Source of the DNA: Catellicoccus marimammalium M35/04/3
Lineage (GTDB): Bacteria > Bacillota > Bacilli > Lactobacillales > Catellicoccaceae
Assembly: GCF_000313915.1 (NCBI RefSeq)
Contig: NZ_AMYT01000011.1
Location: 62,001-126,000, forward strand
Reading direction: 5' to 3'
DNA: 64,000 nt
The notes under the pieces are model-generated. The model did not search any database. It was not told the origin of the DNA and saw only the letters and a program-made list of their open reading frames with translations. Made by a program: the position numbers and the translations under genes. Numbering within the stretch: the stretch's first letter is position 1; every line of letters starts with the position of its first letter. This document shows positions 19,111-29,696 of the stretch, one piece after another.

Positions 19111-20433
19111 ATGAAACAAAGTTTACAACACAAACAAGCGCAAGTTCAAAAACAGAAGTTATTATTAACACAGCAATTGCAACAATCCATTCAATTGCTC
19201 AATGATAGCACTGAAGAATTAGTTCATTTTATTGAACAGAAATCATTAGAAAATCCATTTTTAGAATACAATCGTGACTATAAAGAGCAGTTTTTAGTCA
19301 ACAATTTAAAATCTTATACTGAAAAAGAAGATTTTGATTGGTTAGCACAAATTTCAGATCAAAGAACTTCTCTCTATGATTCATTGCGAGAACAAATCCA
19401 CTTGAATTATCGAAAAAGTGCTATTCGAAATGCAATGATTCATCTTTTAGATTTTATTGATGAAAATGGCTATTTAACCATCGATTTAAAACAAGAATAT
19501 CCAAGACATGAAGAATATTTGCTTTATCTAGATGCATTAACTTTATTACAGCAACTAGAACCTGCAGGAATTGGAGCGAGAGATTTACAAGAATGTTTGT
19601 TATTACAAATTGAACGTGATCCATATTCTCCACCGTTAGCTTATATTATTTTAGAAGAAAATTTCCTAGACTTTGTGCATCGTAATTGGAACGATTTGGC
19701 AAAGAAATATGATTGTAAATTATCAGATATTCAACAAATTTTTGATTATGTTTTAACATTAACTCCCAATCCTGGGGCTATTTTTCAAGAAGTAAAAGAA
19801 ATTTTATTAATCCCAGAACTTTCATTATCAAAAGATCATGAGGGACTACATTTGACATTAAACTTTGGTAATATGCCGCAAATTAATTTTACAAATGATT
19901 ATTATCAAGCGATGTTCAATCAAAGTACCAAGGAAGAAAAATCATTTATGATTGAAAAGAAAAATGAGGTAGAGTGGCTACAACGAAGCTTAGCTCAAAG
20001 AAATGAGACGATTTTATCTGTTGGGCAGCAAATTGTAGAAGCACAAATTGATTTCTTTTTACAACCTGATCATCCTTTACATGCATTATCCTTAAAAGAG
20101 GTTGCAGAGAAATTGGGGATTCATGAATCAACAGTTAGTCGAGCTGTGAATGGGAAATATATCGAAACTTGGTTTGGGATTTTTGAATTACGTTCTTTCT
20201 TTGTTCAAAAATTTTCAGCGGACAATGAAGCAGAACTTACAGCACAAAAAATTCAGCAAGAATTGCGTGTGCTTATCAATGACGAAGATAAGAGAAAACC
20301 ATTATCTGATCAAAAGTTAAGTGATTTATTAAAAGAAAAAGGATACGAAGTTTCACGTCGAACGATAGCAAAATATCGTAAAGAATTAGGAATTCCTGCT
20401 ACAACGAAAAGAAAGCGTTTTGATGATTTATAA
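19111..20433 (+). CDS. rpoN: RNA polymerase sigma-54 factor
   Basis: Sigma-54 directs RNA polymerase to -24/-12 promoters and needs an AAA+ activator. In Lactobacillales its main known targets are PTS sugar-transport operons such as the mannose PTS. The 440-residue protein has the Gln/Leu-rich activator-binding N-terminus (QQLQQSIQLLNDS), then a central core domain. After it comes the HTH KEVAEKLGIHESTVSRAVNG, and the RpoN box SRRTIAKYRKELGIP close to the C-terminus. The ATG at 19111 fits the family N-terminus; a GTG at 19090 would add seven residues. No sigma-54 activator or PTS gene lies in this window. It precedes cggR, as in other Lactobacillales. Confidence 0.93.
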   Translation: MKQSLQHKQAQVQKQKLLLTQQLQQSIQLLNDSTEELVHFIEQKSLENPFLEYNRDYKEQFLVNNLKSYTEKEDFDWLAQISDQRTSLYDSLREQIHLNYRKSAIRNAMIHLLDFIDENGYLTIDLKQEYPRHEEYLLYLDALTLLQQLEPAGIGARDLQECLLLQIERDPYSPPLAYIILEENFLDFVHRNWNDLAKKYDCKLSDIQQIFDYVLTLTPNPGAIFQEVKEILLIPELSLSKDHEGLHLTLNFGNMPQINFTNDYYQAMFNQSTKEEKSFMIEKKNEVEWLQRSLAQRNETILSVGQQIVEAQIDFFLQPDHPLHALSLKEVAEKLGIHESTVSRAVNGKYIETWFGIFELRSFFVQKFSADNEAELTAQKIQQELRVLINDEDKRKPLSDQKLSDLLKEKGYEVSRRTIAKYRKELGIPATTKRKRFDDL

Positions 20434-20508
20434 TTTTTCACAAGAATGAAAATAAAGTTTTAAGAAAAATTTTTTTTCAGAAAAAGAAAAAAATAAGGAA
20501 TAATATAT

Positions 20509-20536
20509 TTGAAAATCATTTCATAAGTGATAGAAT
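20509..20536 (+). promoter_or_regulatory. Promoter for cggR-gap
   Basis: TTGAAA and TAGAAT are separated by 16 bp, about 100 bp before the cggR start. The initial transcribed region contains a 6-bp perfect inverted repeat (GTCGAT/ATCGAC, 20543-20560), which could shape the mRNA 5' end. The stretch 20434-20508 between rpoN and this promoter is AT-rich and shows nothing else I can name. Confidence 0.55.
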
Positions 20537-20577
20537 ATAAGTGTCGATAAATCAATCGACTTCCTTTTTGATGTTGG

Positions 20578-20617
20578 TGGGTCAAAAAAAGACTCTCTGG
20601 GTCAAGAGATTAACCAC
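20578..20617 (+). promoter_or_regulatory. Predicted CggR operator (two 20-bp direct repeats)
   Basis: TGGGTC occurs at 20578 and again at 20598, exactly 20 bp apart; each copy is followed six bases later by a second 4-base half element (AGAC, then TTAA). The Bacillus CggR operator has the same 6-6-4-4 architecture (CGGGAC, N6, TGTC, N4, repeated) with a 20-bp period. It lies between the promoter and the GTG of cggR. Fructose-1,6-bisphosphate is the known inducer in Bacillus. Confidence 0.7.
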
Positions 20618-20632
20618 AAGGAGGGATGGCCG

Positions 20633-21664
20633 GTGAAAGATTCATTGTTGCTATCTTTAAATACTTTGGTTCCGGATTTATTAGAAGTAGCTCAAAAGCG
20701 TTACCATCTACTATCTGAAATTCAAAAGTGTGCTCCTATTGGACGCCGTGTCTTAGCAGATCGGTTATCTTGGAGTGAACGGACATTACGGACAGAGATT
20801 GAATTTTTGAAAAAAGAACAATTAATTCAAGTTTCTCGTGAAGGAATGAGTTTAACATCAGAAGGAGTTCATTTATTAGGTGAGCTGCAAAATCTTCTTA
20901 AAGAAGAAGTATCTATGTCAGAACAAGAACAGCTCCTTGCCCAACAATTGGGGATTCAAAGAGTAGTCATTGTTCCAGGGAATGGTTCAGAAGATGTAAA
21001 AGTTTATGAACAATTTGGGCCAGTTTTGACAGAACAACTTCATCGGACATTACGAAAGAAAGAGAATATTATTGCAGTGCTTGGTGGTTCTACTTTGCGT
21101 TCTACTGCAGAGTTTATGCAAGCAATACCTTCTCATTATCCTTTATGTTTTGTGTCAGGAAGAGGCGCTTTAGGTAATGAGACAGAATGGCAAGCTAATG
21201 TGATTTGTGAACGAATGGCTCAAAAAGTCGGTGGAAGTTATTTACCACTCTATGTTCCAGAGTCTATTCGAAAAGAAACTTGTCAGTCTTTGCAAAAAGA
21301 ACCATCGATTCAACGCATATTGAAACTTTTACAACAAGCGGATTGTGTAATCCATGGGATTGGGGATGCAATTTCGATGGCATCGTTGCGAGAGATGGAT
21401 GAAAATGAAATAAATTTTTTGAAAAAAGAAAAAGCAGTTGCAGAAAGTTTCGGATGCTTTTATAATGCAAGAGGAGAGGTAATTTACCAACTTCCTCGTT
21501 TAGGGTTGTTAAGAGAAGATCTTAATCATATCCCATTCATTTATGCCGTAGCTGGCGGCGTTAAAAAAGCAGAGGCAATTTGTGGATATATGAAGCAAGC
21601 ACCAAAACAAACTTGTTTGATTACTGATCAAAGTGCAGCAGATCGTATCCAACAATTAAATTAA
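20633..21664 (+). CDS. cggR: CggR, central glycolytic genes regulator (SorC/DeoR family)
   Basis: CggR represses the lower-glycolysis operon and is released by fructose-1,6-bisphosphate. The 343-residue protein has an N-terminal winged HTH (about residues 30-80: GRRVLADRLSWSERTLRTEI). Its C-terminal sugar-phosphate-binding SorC domain has AVLGGSTLRSTAEFM and the GIGDA motif. The start is GTG with an AAGGAGGG ribosome site. gap follows after 69 bp, so the repressor probably controls its own operon through the repeats upstream. Confidence 0.95.
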   Translation: MKDSLLLSLNTLVPDLLEVAQKRYHLLSEIQKCAPIGRRVLADRLSWSERTLRTEIEFLKKEQLIQVSREGMSLTSEGVHLLGELQNLLKEEVSMSEQEQLLAQQLGIQRVVIVPGNGSEDVKVYEQFGPVLTEQLHRTLRKKENIIAVLGGSTLRSTAEFMQAIPSHYPLCFVSGRGALGNETEWQANVICERMAQKVGGSYLPLYVPESIRKETCQSLQKEPSIQRILKLLQQADCVIHGIGDAISMASLREMDENEINFLKKEKAVAESFGCFYNARGEVIYQLPRLGLLREDLNHIPFIYAVAGGVKKAEAICGYMKQAPKQTCLITDQSAADRIQQLN

Positions 21665-21733
21665 CGTGATTTTAAAAGGTTTATCCCTTTAAAATAAATT
21701 ATTTTTTGAATTTTCTTAAGGAGGAAATGTCAA

Positions 21734-22741
21734 ATGACAGTAAAAGTAGGTATTAACGGATTTGGTCGTATCGGACGTTTAGCTTTCCGTCGTATCCAAG
21801 AAGTAGAAGGAATTGAAGTTGTTGCAATCAACGACTTAACAGATGCAGCTATGTTAGCTCATTTATTAAAATATGATACAACTCAAGGTCGTTTCAACGG
21901 AGAAGTTGAATTAGGTGACGGTGAGTTTATCGTTAACGGTAAAGCTGTTAAAATTTTAGCAAATCCTAACCCAGCTGAATTACCATGGGGAGAATTAGGA
22001 GTAGACATCGTTTTAGAATGTACTGGATTCTTCACATCTAAAGAAAAAGCTGAAGCTCACATCAAAGGTGGAGCTAAAAAAGTTGTTATCTCAGCTCCAG
22101 CTGGTAACGACGTACCAACAATCGTTTACAATGTAAACCATGAAACATTAACAGGAGAAGAAACAGTTATTTCTGGTGCTTCATGTACTACAAACTGCTT
22201 AGCTCCAATGGCTAAAGCATTAAACGATAAATTCGGAATTGTTGAAGGATTAATGACAACAATCCACGGTTACACTGGTGACCAAATGACATTAGACGGT
22301 CCACACCGCGGTGGAGATATGCGTCGTGCACGTGCTGCTGCTGCTAACATCGTTCCAGCTTCAACAGGTGCTGCTAAAGCTATCGGTTTAGTAATCCCTG
22401 AATTAGCAGGTAAATTAGACGGAGCTGCTCAACGTGTACCAGTACCAACAGGTTCATTAACTGAATTAGTATCTGTTTTAGATAAAAACGTTACTGCTGA
22501 AGAAGTTAACGAAGCTATGAAAGCTGTAGCTAACGAATCATATGGTTACAACGAAGACATGATCGTTTCTTCAGATATCGTTGGTATGAACTACGGTTCA
22601 TTATTCGACGCTACACAAACTAAAGTTATGGACGTTGATGGTAAACAATTAGTTAAAACTGTTTCTTGGTACGATAACGAAATGTCATACACATCTCAAT
22701 TAGTTCGTACTTTAGAATACTTCGCAAAATTAGCTAAATAA
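21734..22741 (+). CDS. gap: Glyceraldehyde-3-phosphate dehydrogenase (type I, NAD)
   Basis: GAPDH oxidises glyceraldehyde-3-phosphate to 1,3-bisphosphoglycerate with NAD in glycolysis. The 335-residue product has NGFGRIGR for NAD binding, catalytic Cys151 in SCTTNCLAP, and His178. Codon choice is markedly C-ending for Asn, Phe and Ile compared with neighbours, a sign of very high expression. AAGGAGG precedes the ATG. A strong terminator follows, so gap is expressed mainly with cggR, and pgk-tpi need readthrough or another promoter. Confidence 0.99.
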   Translation: MTVKVGINGFGRIGRLAFRRIQEVEGIEVVAINDLTDAAMLAHLLKYDTTQGRFNGEVELGDGEFIVNGKAVKILANPNPAELPWGELGVDIVLECTGFFTSKEKAEAHIKGGAKKVVISAPAGNDVPTIVYNVNHETLTGEETVISGASCTTNCLAPMAKALNDKFGIVEGLMTTIHGYTGDQMTLDGPHRGGDMRRARAAAANIVPASTGAAKAIGLVIPELAGKLDGAAQRVPVPTGSLTELVSVLDKNVTAEEVNEAMKAVANESYGYNEDMIVSSDIVGMNYGSLFDATQTKVMDVDGKQLVKTVSWYDNEMSYTSQLVRTLEYFAKLAK

Positions 22742-22782
22742 TTTTAGAAACTTCGTTTTATTCTGAAAATGAAACTTATTGA

Positions 22783-22816
22783 AGCGAGGAAGCGATTCGC
22801 TTCCTCGCTTTTTTTG
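22783..22816 (+). terminator. Strong terminator after gap
   Basis: Perfect 13-bp arms (AGCGAGGAAGCGA and TCGCTTCCTCGCT) with a minimal loop, followed by eight T residues. It separates gap from pgk. Confidence 0.92.
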
Positions 22817-22851
22817 TTAATATAAGAAAATTCAAAAGAGGAGGCTATCCC

Positions 22852-24045
22852 ATGGCAAAACAAACAGTCAAAGATTTAGACGTAAATGGGAAAAAAGTCT
22901 TAGTTCGCGTAGACTTTAATGTTCCATTAAAAGATGGAGTAATTACAAATGATAACCGTATCGTTGCTGCTGCTCCAACAATCCAACATATCATCGACAA
23001 CGGTGGTAAAGCAATCTTATTATCACACTTAGGACGTGTAAAAACAGAAGAAGATAAAGAAGGAAAATCTTTAGCTCCTGTTGCTAAACGTTTAAGTGAA
23101 GTATTAGGTAAAGAAGTAACATTCGTACCTGCTACTCGTGGAGAAGAATTAGAAGCTGCTATCGAAAACATGAAAGATGGCGATGTATTATTAATGGAAA
23201 ATACACGTTTTGAAGATGTAGATGGTAAAAAAGAAAGCGGATGCGACGCTGAATTAGGTAAATACTGGGCATCTTTAGGTGATGTATTCGTTAACGACGC
23301 ATTTGGTACTGCTCACCGTGCACATGCTTCTAACGTTGGAATTGCATCTAACTTACCATCAGCTGCTGGTTTCTTAATGCAAAAAGAAATCGACTTCATC
23401 GGTGGTGCTGTTGACAATCCAGAACGTCCAATGGTTGCTATCTTAGGTGGAGCAAAAGTTTCAGATAAAATTAACGTTATTGAAAACTTATTAACAAAAG
23501 CAGACAAAGTATTAATCGGTGGAGGGATGACTTATACATTCTGCGCTGCTAAAGGTTATGAAATCGGAACTTCTTTAGTAGAAGAAGATAAGATTGAATT
23601 AGCTCGTGAATTAATGGAAAAAGCAGGCGATAAATTAGTATTAGCTGTAGATGCAATTACTACTCCTGAATTTTCTAACGATACACCAACAGAACGTCAT
23701 CGTTTAGAAGAAGGAATTCCATCAGATCAAATGGGATTAGATATCGGACCTGAAACTATCGCTTTATATTCACAAATTTTAGCAGATGCGAAAACTGTTA
23801 TTTGGAATGGACCTATGGGTGTATTCGAAATGAGCAACTTCGAACGTGGTACAGTTGGCGTTTGCGCAGCTATCGCTAACTTAAAAGATGCTACAACAAT
23901 TATCGGTGGGGGAGACTCAGCAGCAGCAGCAATTTCTTTAGGCTTTGCTGATAAATTCTCACACATTTCAACTGGTGGCGGAGCTTCTTTAGAATACTTA
24001 GAAGGTAAAGTTTTACCAGGTGTAGATTCAATTTCTGATAAATAA
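22852..24045 (+). CDS. pgk: Phosphoglycerate kinase
   Basis: PGK transfers phosphate from 1,3-bisphosphoglycerate to ADP. The 397-residue protein has the N-terminal [25 protein letters not shown], and the C-terminal nucleotide-loop region GGGDSAAA. Codon use is again of the highly expressed class. GAGGAGG precedes the ATG. tpiA follows after 24 bp with no terminator, so pgk and tpiA are one unit. I see no convincing promoter in the 35 bp after the gap terminator. Confidence 0.99.
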   Translation: MAKQTVKDLDVNGKKVLVRVDFNVPLKDGVITNDNRIVAAAPTIQHIIDNGGKAILLSHLGRVKTEEDKEGKSLAPVAKRLSEVLGKEVTFVPATRGEELEAAIENMKDGDVLLMENTRFEDVDGKKESGCDAELGKYWASLGDVFVNDAFGTAHRAHASNVGIASNLPSAAGFLMQKEIDFIGGAVDNPERPMVAILGGAKVSDKINVIENLLTKADKVLIGGGMTYTFCAAKGYEIGTSLVEEDKIELARELMEKAGDKLVLAVDAITTPEFSNDTPTERHRLEEGIPSDQMGLDIGPETIALYSQILADAKTVIWNGPMGVFEMSNFERGTVGVCAAIANLKDATTIIGGGDSAAAAISLGFADKFSHISTGGGASLEYLEGKVLPGVDSISDK

Positions 24046-24060
24046 TAGATAACTTTTTGA

Positions 24061-24825
<765 letters not shown>

Positions 24826-24847
24826 TATAAACAAAACCCATAACTTA

Positions 24848-24856
24848 TGGTATAAT
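24848..24856 (+). promoter_or_regulatory. eno promoter (extended -10)
   Basis: TGGTATAAT is a perfect extended -10 between tpiA and eno, 51 bp before the eno start, suggesting that enolase is also transcribed independently. Confidence 0.55.
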
Positions 24857-24892
24857 AACAAAAGATATAAGAAATATATCCATTAAGGTTAA

Positions 24893-26200
<1,308 letters not shown>

Positions 26201-26222
26201 GATAATTGAATTCAAAGAGAAG

Positions 26223-26249
26223 GAGATGGCATTAGCCATCTCTTTTTTT
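26223..26249 (+). terminator. Terminator after eno
   Basis: Perfect 8-bp stem (GAGATGGC and GCCATCTC) with an ATTA loop and a run of seven T residues. Confidence 0.92.
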
Positions 26250-26383
26250 GTTGATAAACGCATAAATAGAGGATTGTGAGGAAATATGGTATGATAAAAA
26301 CAGAACAAATCATAAATAGGATAATAGAATTAAAGGATGACGAAAGGAAAAGCTATGAATAAATTTTCATAGTAGGAACAAAA

Positions 26384-27289
26384 ATGGATAAGAAAGTATT
26401 TGCTAATTCAGAGGTTGAATTAGCTAAAAGTGGAGTTTGTACGGCAATTGACCAAAATACAATTTTCCAAGAAAAAGTCCGTCAATTAATGATGGATAAT
26501 GAGTTTGAAGTCTTACTAGATTTCTTACGTGAACAACAACAGTTTGTTGATGAAAAATTTATGATGGGGACGTTAGGACAGTCTCTAGGACAATATTTTA
26601 TGGCGATGGGGAATGTGGTATTAAAAAATTATTTCCCATTTTTAGAAGAATTAGAAGGAGAACGAACAGCAACGACTCGTTTTTATTATATTGGAAAAAA
26701 TTATTATAAAGCTTATACACGTAAAATTTTGGAATTATCTTTAATTCAAAAAACAAATTATTTGGGTGTTGGAATTAAAGTATTAGATCATATCCAAGAA
26801 GAATGGTTACAATTAGATCAATTAAAAGCAAATAAGATGGATATGTTACGTAAAGAAGAAACAAAACAAAAAGAAAAAGAATTAGAATATAAAACAAAAG
26901 TTGAAGATGCCATTACAGATCATCAAAGAACATTGAGTGATTTACGTAAAAAATATCATACATTAACAAGTAAAGTTTTGAAAAAACAAAGTGATATTGA
27001 TGAAGTAGAAAAAGAAATCAAAAAAGAATCACAAATGATTCAAGATTTATCTGATCATCCAGAAACAACTTTTGTTACAGAATATCAAGAGTTAGAAACT
27101 ATGAAAAAACAAGTGGTAAAAGTACAAGAAGAAATGAGTTCTATGGATTTATTAAAAGCACTTGTTCGTCAAGATTTAAAAATTATGAAACGAGAAAATT
27201 ATACTGCAGAACAATTTTGTAACAAAATTGCAGAATTAAACTTAGAGTGGCAAGGATTAATGACTGAAGAAACAGAGGAGAGTAAATAA
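26384..27289 (+). CDS. Unidentified helical protein with long coiled coil
   Basis: I do not recognise this 301-residue protein. It has no signal peptide or transmembrane segment. Residues 1-145 are mixed and rich in aromatic helices (for example TRFYYIGKNYYKAY). Residues about 150-255 are a Lys/Glu/Gln-rich heptad-like stretch predicted to be a coiled coil. The C-terminus is acidic. The ATG has a TAGGA site; the stop overlaps the start of the next gene (TAATG), so the two are translationally coupled and probably act together. Codon use is like the neighbouring chromosomal genes, with no sign of recent transfer. The leader contains an extended -10 (TGGTATGAT, near 26287-26295) and a 7-bp inverted repeat before the gene. 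Confidence 0.8.
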   Translation: MDKKVFANSEVELAKSGVCTAIDQNTIFQEKVRQLMMDNEFEVLLDFLREQQQFVDEKFMMGTLGQSLGQYFMAMGNVVLKNYFPFLEELEGERTATTRFYYIGKNYYKAYTRKILELSLIQKTNYLGVGIKVLDHIQEEWLQLDQLKANKMDMLRKEETKQKEKELEYKTKVEDAITDHQRTLSDLRKKYHTLTSKVLKKQSDIDEVEKEIKKESQMIQDLSDHPETTFVTEYQELETMKKQVVKVQEEMSSMDLLKALVRQDLKIMKRENYTAEQFCNKIAELNLEWQGLMTEETEESK

Positions 27290-28131
27290 TGAGCGTAACG
27301 AGAGATATTGAACAAAAGTTAGACCATGAAGCTGCATTATTAGAAGAAGAATTACGTTATACTGCAGAGTTAAAAACGATGATTACGACAGAACAATTAA
27401 CAGAAAGTTATCAATCTTTTTGTCATTGTTTAACAGACTTCCGAGCAGAATTATTTAAAAAAGAACAAGAATATTTATACTTTTTCAGTAATATCAATCG
27501 TCAATTAAAGATGGATGAATTCTTTACGATTGATTTGAAAAATCCAAGTTTGCGTTATGACCATAAGGATATTTGCTTTTCTATGCTTTTTTATTATACG
27601 ACTCAAGGAAAATGTGAAATCAGTTTTGAACATTGTGGGATAGACTTATTAACTGTATTGACAGTTGATATGTTAGAAAAAAAAGCTTCGGTTCGCACAG
27701 GAGATTTATTACATCTAGCAGCAGATATTAAAATCAAAAGTTTTGTGATTCGTTATTTGAATGCGGTAATGCAACAGTTAGAAGGAATTGGCTTTGTTAT
27801 TGAAAAAGAAAGTAAAGAAGTGATTGATCCGTTCTTAACGTATCAAACTTTATCTTTCGAAATTCTACCTGCATGGACAGAAAAAGAAATGGATCGTTTA
27901 TTTATTGCTAGTACTACTGGTGATTTAACTTATAATAATGAAACTTTTGATTACCGTGATATGACACTTACTTTAGATAAAGAAAATTCTATTCAATTAA
28001 AAACAGATCCTAAAATGACCAAAGTACAAATGAAAAATGAAAAAGAAGAAATTTATCTTTTTGATTTATTAGGTCAGTATCCAGAATTAGAATTATTCTT
28101 TGCACAAAGAATATATAATGTACAAAAATAA
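27289..28131 (+). CDS. Unidentified protein, partner of the preceding gene
   Basis: A 280-residue protein that I cannot place in a family. The N-terminal 60 residues are acidic and helical (LDHEAALLEEELRY). The middle has hydrophobic strands and helices without a clear membrane span. The last third looks beta-rich, ending near a short helix. GAGGAGAG lies just before the ATG, which overlaps the upstream stop. A convergent terminator follows. Function is open: cytosolic complex with the upstream coiled-coil protein is the most that the sequence suggests. Confidence 0.78.
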   Translation: MSVTRDIEQKLDHEAALLEEELRYTAELKTMITTEQLTESYQSFCHCLTDFRAELFKKEQEYLYFFSNINRQLKMDEFFTIDLKNPSLRYDHKDICFSMLFYYTTQGKCEISFEHCGIDLLTVLTVDMLEKKASVRTGDLLHLAADIKIKSFVIRYLNAVMQQLEGIGFVIEKESKEVIDPFLTYQTLSFEILPAWTEKEMDRLFIASTTGDLTYNNETFDYRDMTLTLDKENSIQLKTDPKMTKVQMKNEKEEIYLFDLLGQYPELELFFAQRIYNVQK

Positions 28132-28132
28132 G

Positions 28133-28168
28133 AAAAGACTTGATGAAGTTCATCAAGTCTTTTTTATT
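28133..28168. terminator. Bidirectional terminator between two unidentified genes
   Basis: AAAAGACTTGATGA and TCATCAAGTCTTTT arms, three-base loop, A and T runs on both sides; it lies between convergent stops. Confidence 0.9.
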
Positions 28169-28601
28169 ATAAATTATCTAATTCTTGTTGATATTGTAAA
28201 AAATAAGAGAGTAGTAAAGTCTCATCTTGTAAAATACGAATCATTAAATCTTGAGCCATATTCATAAAAAATAGAGTATCCATTTTACTGGCTTCACTAT
28301 TTGCTTTTTCTTGTTGATATTGGAAAAATTCATCTAATTCTTGTTGTAATCTTTCTTTAAATAAAGCAAATTCTTTTTCTTGGATTGGTGAAACTAAAAT
28401 TTCTTGAGTAATCGATTCGTCATAGCGTTGACTTAATTCTTGAATTGCTAAAAAGGGTAATAAAGTTAAGTCAACATCCGTATTACGAATGGTATGAATA
28501 TCTTCAGGGGTTAGGGCAGAACAACGATTTGCCAATTCTTGATCTGTGTCCTTTTGGGCAATAATTGCTTTTGCTTTACCAATTGGGTTCATTTCAATCA
28601 T
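28167..28601 (-). CDS. Unidentified small helical protein
   Basis: A 144-residue, acidic, all-helical-looking protein with no membrane span or cysteine cluster; I do not recognise its family. It starts MIEMNPIGKAKAII and has a Gln/Glu-rich second half (residues 70-100). GGAGG lies 7 bp before the ATG. It follows fni by 42 bp but has its own extended -10 promoter and palindrome, so it need not belong to the mevalonate operon. Confidence 0.75.
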   Translation of the reverse strand: MIEMNPIGKAKAIIAQKDTDQELANRCSALTPEDIHTIRNTDVDLTLLPFLAIQELSQRYDESITQEILVSPIQEKEFALFKERLQQELDEFFQYQQEKANSEASKMDTLFFMNMAQDLMIRILQDETLLLSYFLQYQQELDNL

Positions 28602-28626
28602 ATGATATCCTCCCTAATATTTATTA

Positions 28627-28643
28627 TGAATGTATTCATTATA
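28627..28643 (-). promoter_or_regulatory. Promoter with operator-like palindrome for the small helical protein
   Basis: On the minus strand TGATATAAT (hexamer 28638-28643) begins exactly where fni stops. It is followed immediately by the 12-bp near-palindrome TGAATACATTCA (28627-28638), positioned over the expected start site. A repressor could bind here; none is identified. Confidence 0.5.
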
Positions 28644-29696
28644 TCATTTTTTATTTCGACATGCGAAATTTTCTTGACCAATCTGACGAGTGTTATACCA
28701 ATGTTGTAAATGATCACTTAAAAAGAGATTTGTATATTGCAGTTCTTTATGATTTTTACAATTCAATAGTGTATACAATAAACGAATTTCTTCTTGCCAA
28801 CGAAGAACTTCATCTAACGTTTTTTCTTTTCCATGTTCTAATAAGAAATGTAAGAAATATCCAGCTACTCCTACGGATTGTGCACCCAGTGCCATACATT
28901 TTACAACATCTAATGGAGATTGAATTCCACCAGAAGCAAAAATTTGAAGATCATTGAGAAATGGTTGAGCTTCTAAAAGAGATTCGGCTGTTGTTTGTCC
29001 CCAAGTGGCTAGGTTTTCTGTTCGATGATTCGAACGAGCAATCTCAATTTGAGCGAAGTTTGTACCTCCACGACCAGAAAGATCTACATATTGAATATTA
29101 TTTTCAATTAATTCTGTGAAAGTTTCTCCACTCATACCAAAACCAACTTCCTTAATAATCACAGGAAAAGGAAGAGTGGAAAGCATTGATAAATGTTTTT
29201 TCCAAGAAGAAAAAGTACGATTTCCTTCAGGCATAAAAAGCTCTTGAGCTACATTAATATGTACTTGCATGGCATCTACTTCTAATCGATTCGCTACGTC
29301 TTCAATCATAGAAGGTTCGTACTCTAAGCCAATATTACCAATAAAAGTTCCTTCTTGAAGCTCTTCTTTAGCAATTAAAAAAGAAGAAAGAGTTTCTTCT
29401 TCTCTTGTAACAATACTGGCAGAACCTAATGCTAAAGCAATATTAGCTCTTTTGGCTACCCAAGCTAGTTGTTGATTGATATCTTTTGCTTTTGTTGTTC
29501 CACCTGTCATTGCATTGATATAAAAAGGAGCTGCTTGTACTTTATCAAAAAGATGCGTTTGAATATCGACACCTTCTACATCGATTTTTGGTAGACCTTG
29601 ATGAATGAAACGAATTCCTTCTAAAGAATTTTCTTTTTCATGATAAAATTTTTCTGCCCAATAAATATGTTCATCTTTTCGTTGTTGTTGTGTCAT
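28644..29696 (-). CDS. fni: Type 2 isopentenyl-diphosphate delta-isomerase
   Basis: Fni interconverts IPP and DMAPP using FMN and NADPH; it is unrelated to the type 1 enzyme. The 350-residue TIM-barrel protein contains FYINAMTGGT, LALGSASIV, QVHINVAQE, and the FMN-phosphate region FASGGIQSPLDVVK followed by GAQSVGVAGYFL. It overlaps the end of mvaK2 by 4 bp and is the last enzyme of the cluster. No terminator is obvious after it. Confidence 0.96.
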   Translation of the reverse strand: MTQQQRKDEHIYWAEKFYHEKENSLEGIRFIHQGLPKIDVEGVDIQTHLFDKVQAAPFYINAMTGGTTKAKDINQQLAWVAKRANIALALGSASIVTREEETLSSFLIAKEELQEGTFIGNIGLEYEPSMIEDVANRLEVDAMQVHINVAQELFMPEGNRTFSSWKKHLSMLSTLPFPVIIKEVGFGMSGETFTELIENNIQYVDLSGRGGTNFAQIEIARSNHRTENLATWGQTTAESLLEAQPFLNDLQIFASGGIQSPLDVVKCMALGAQSVGVAGYFLHFLLEHGKEKTLDEVLRWQEEIRLLYTLLNCKNHKELQYTNLFLSDHLQHWYNTRQIGQENFACRNKK

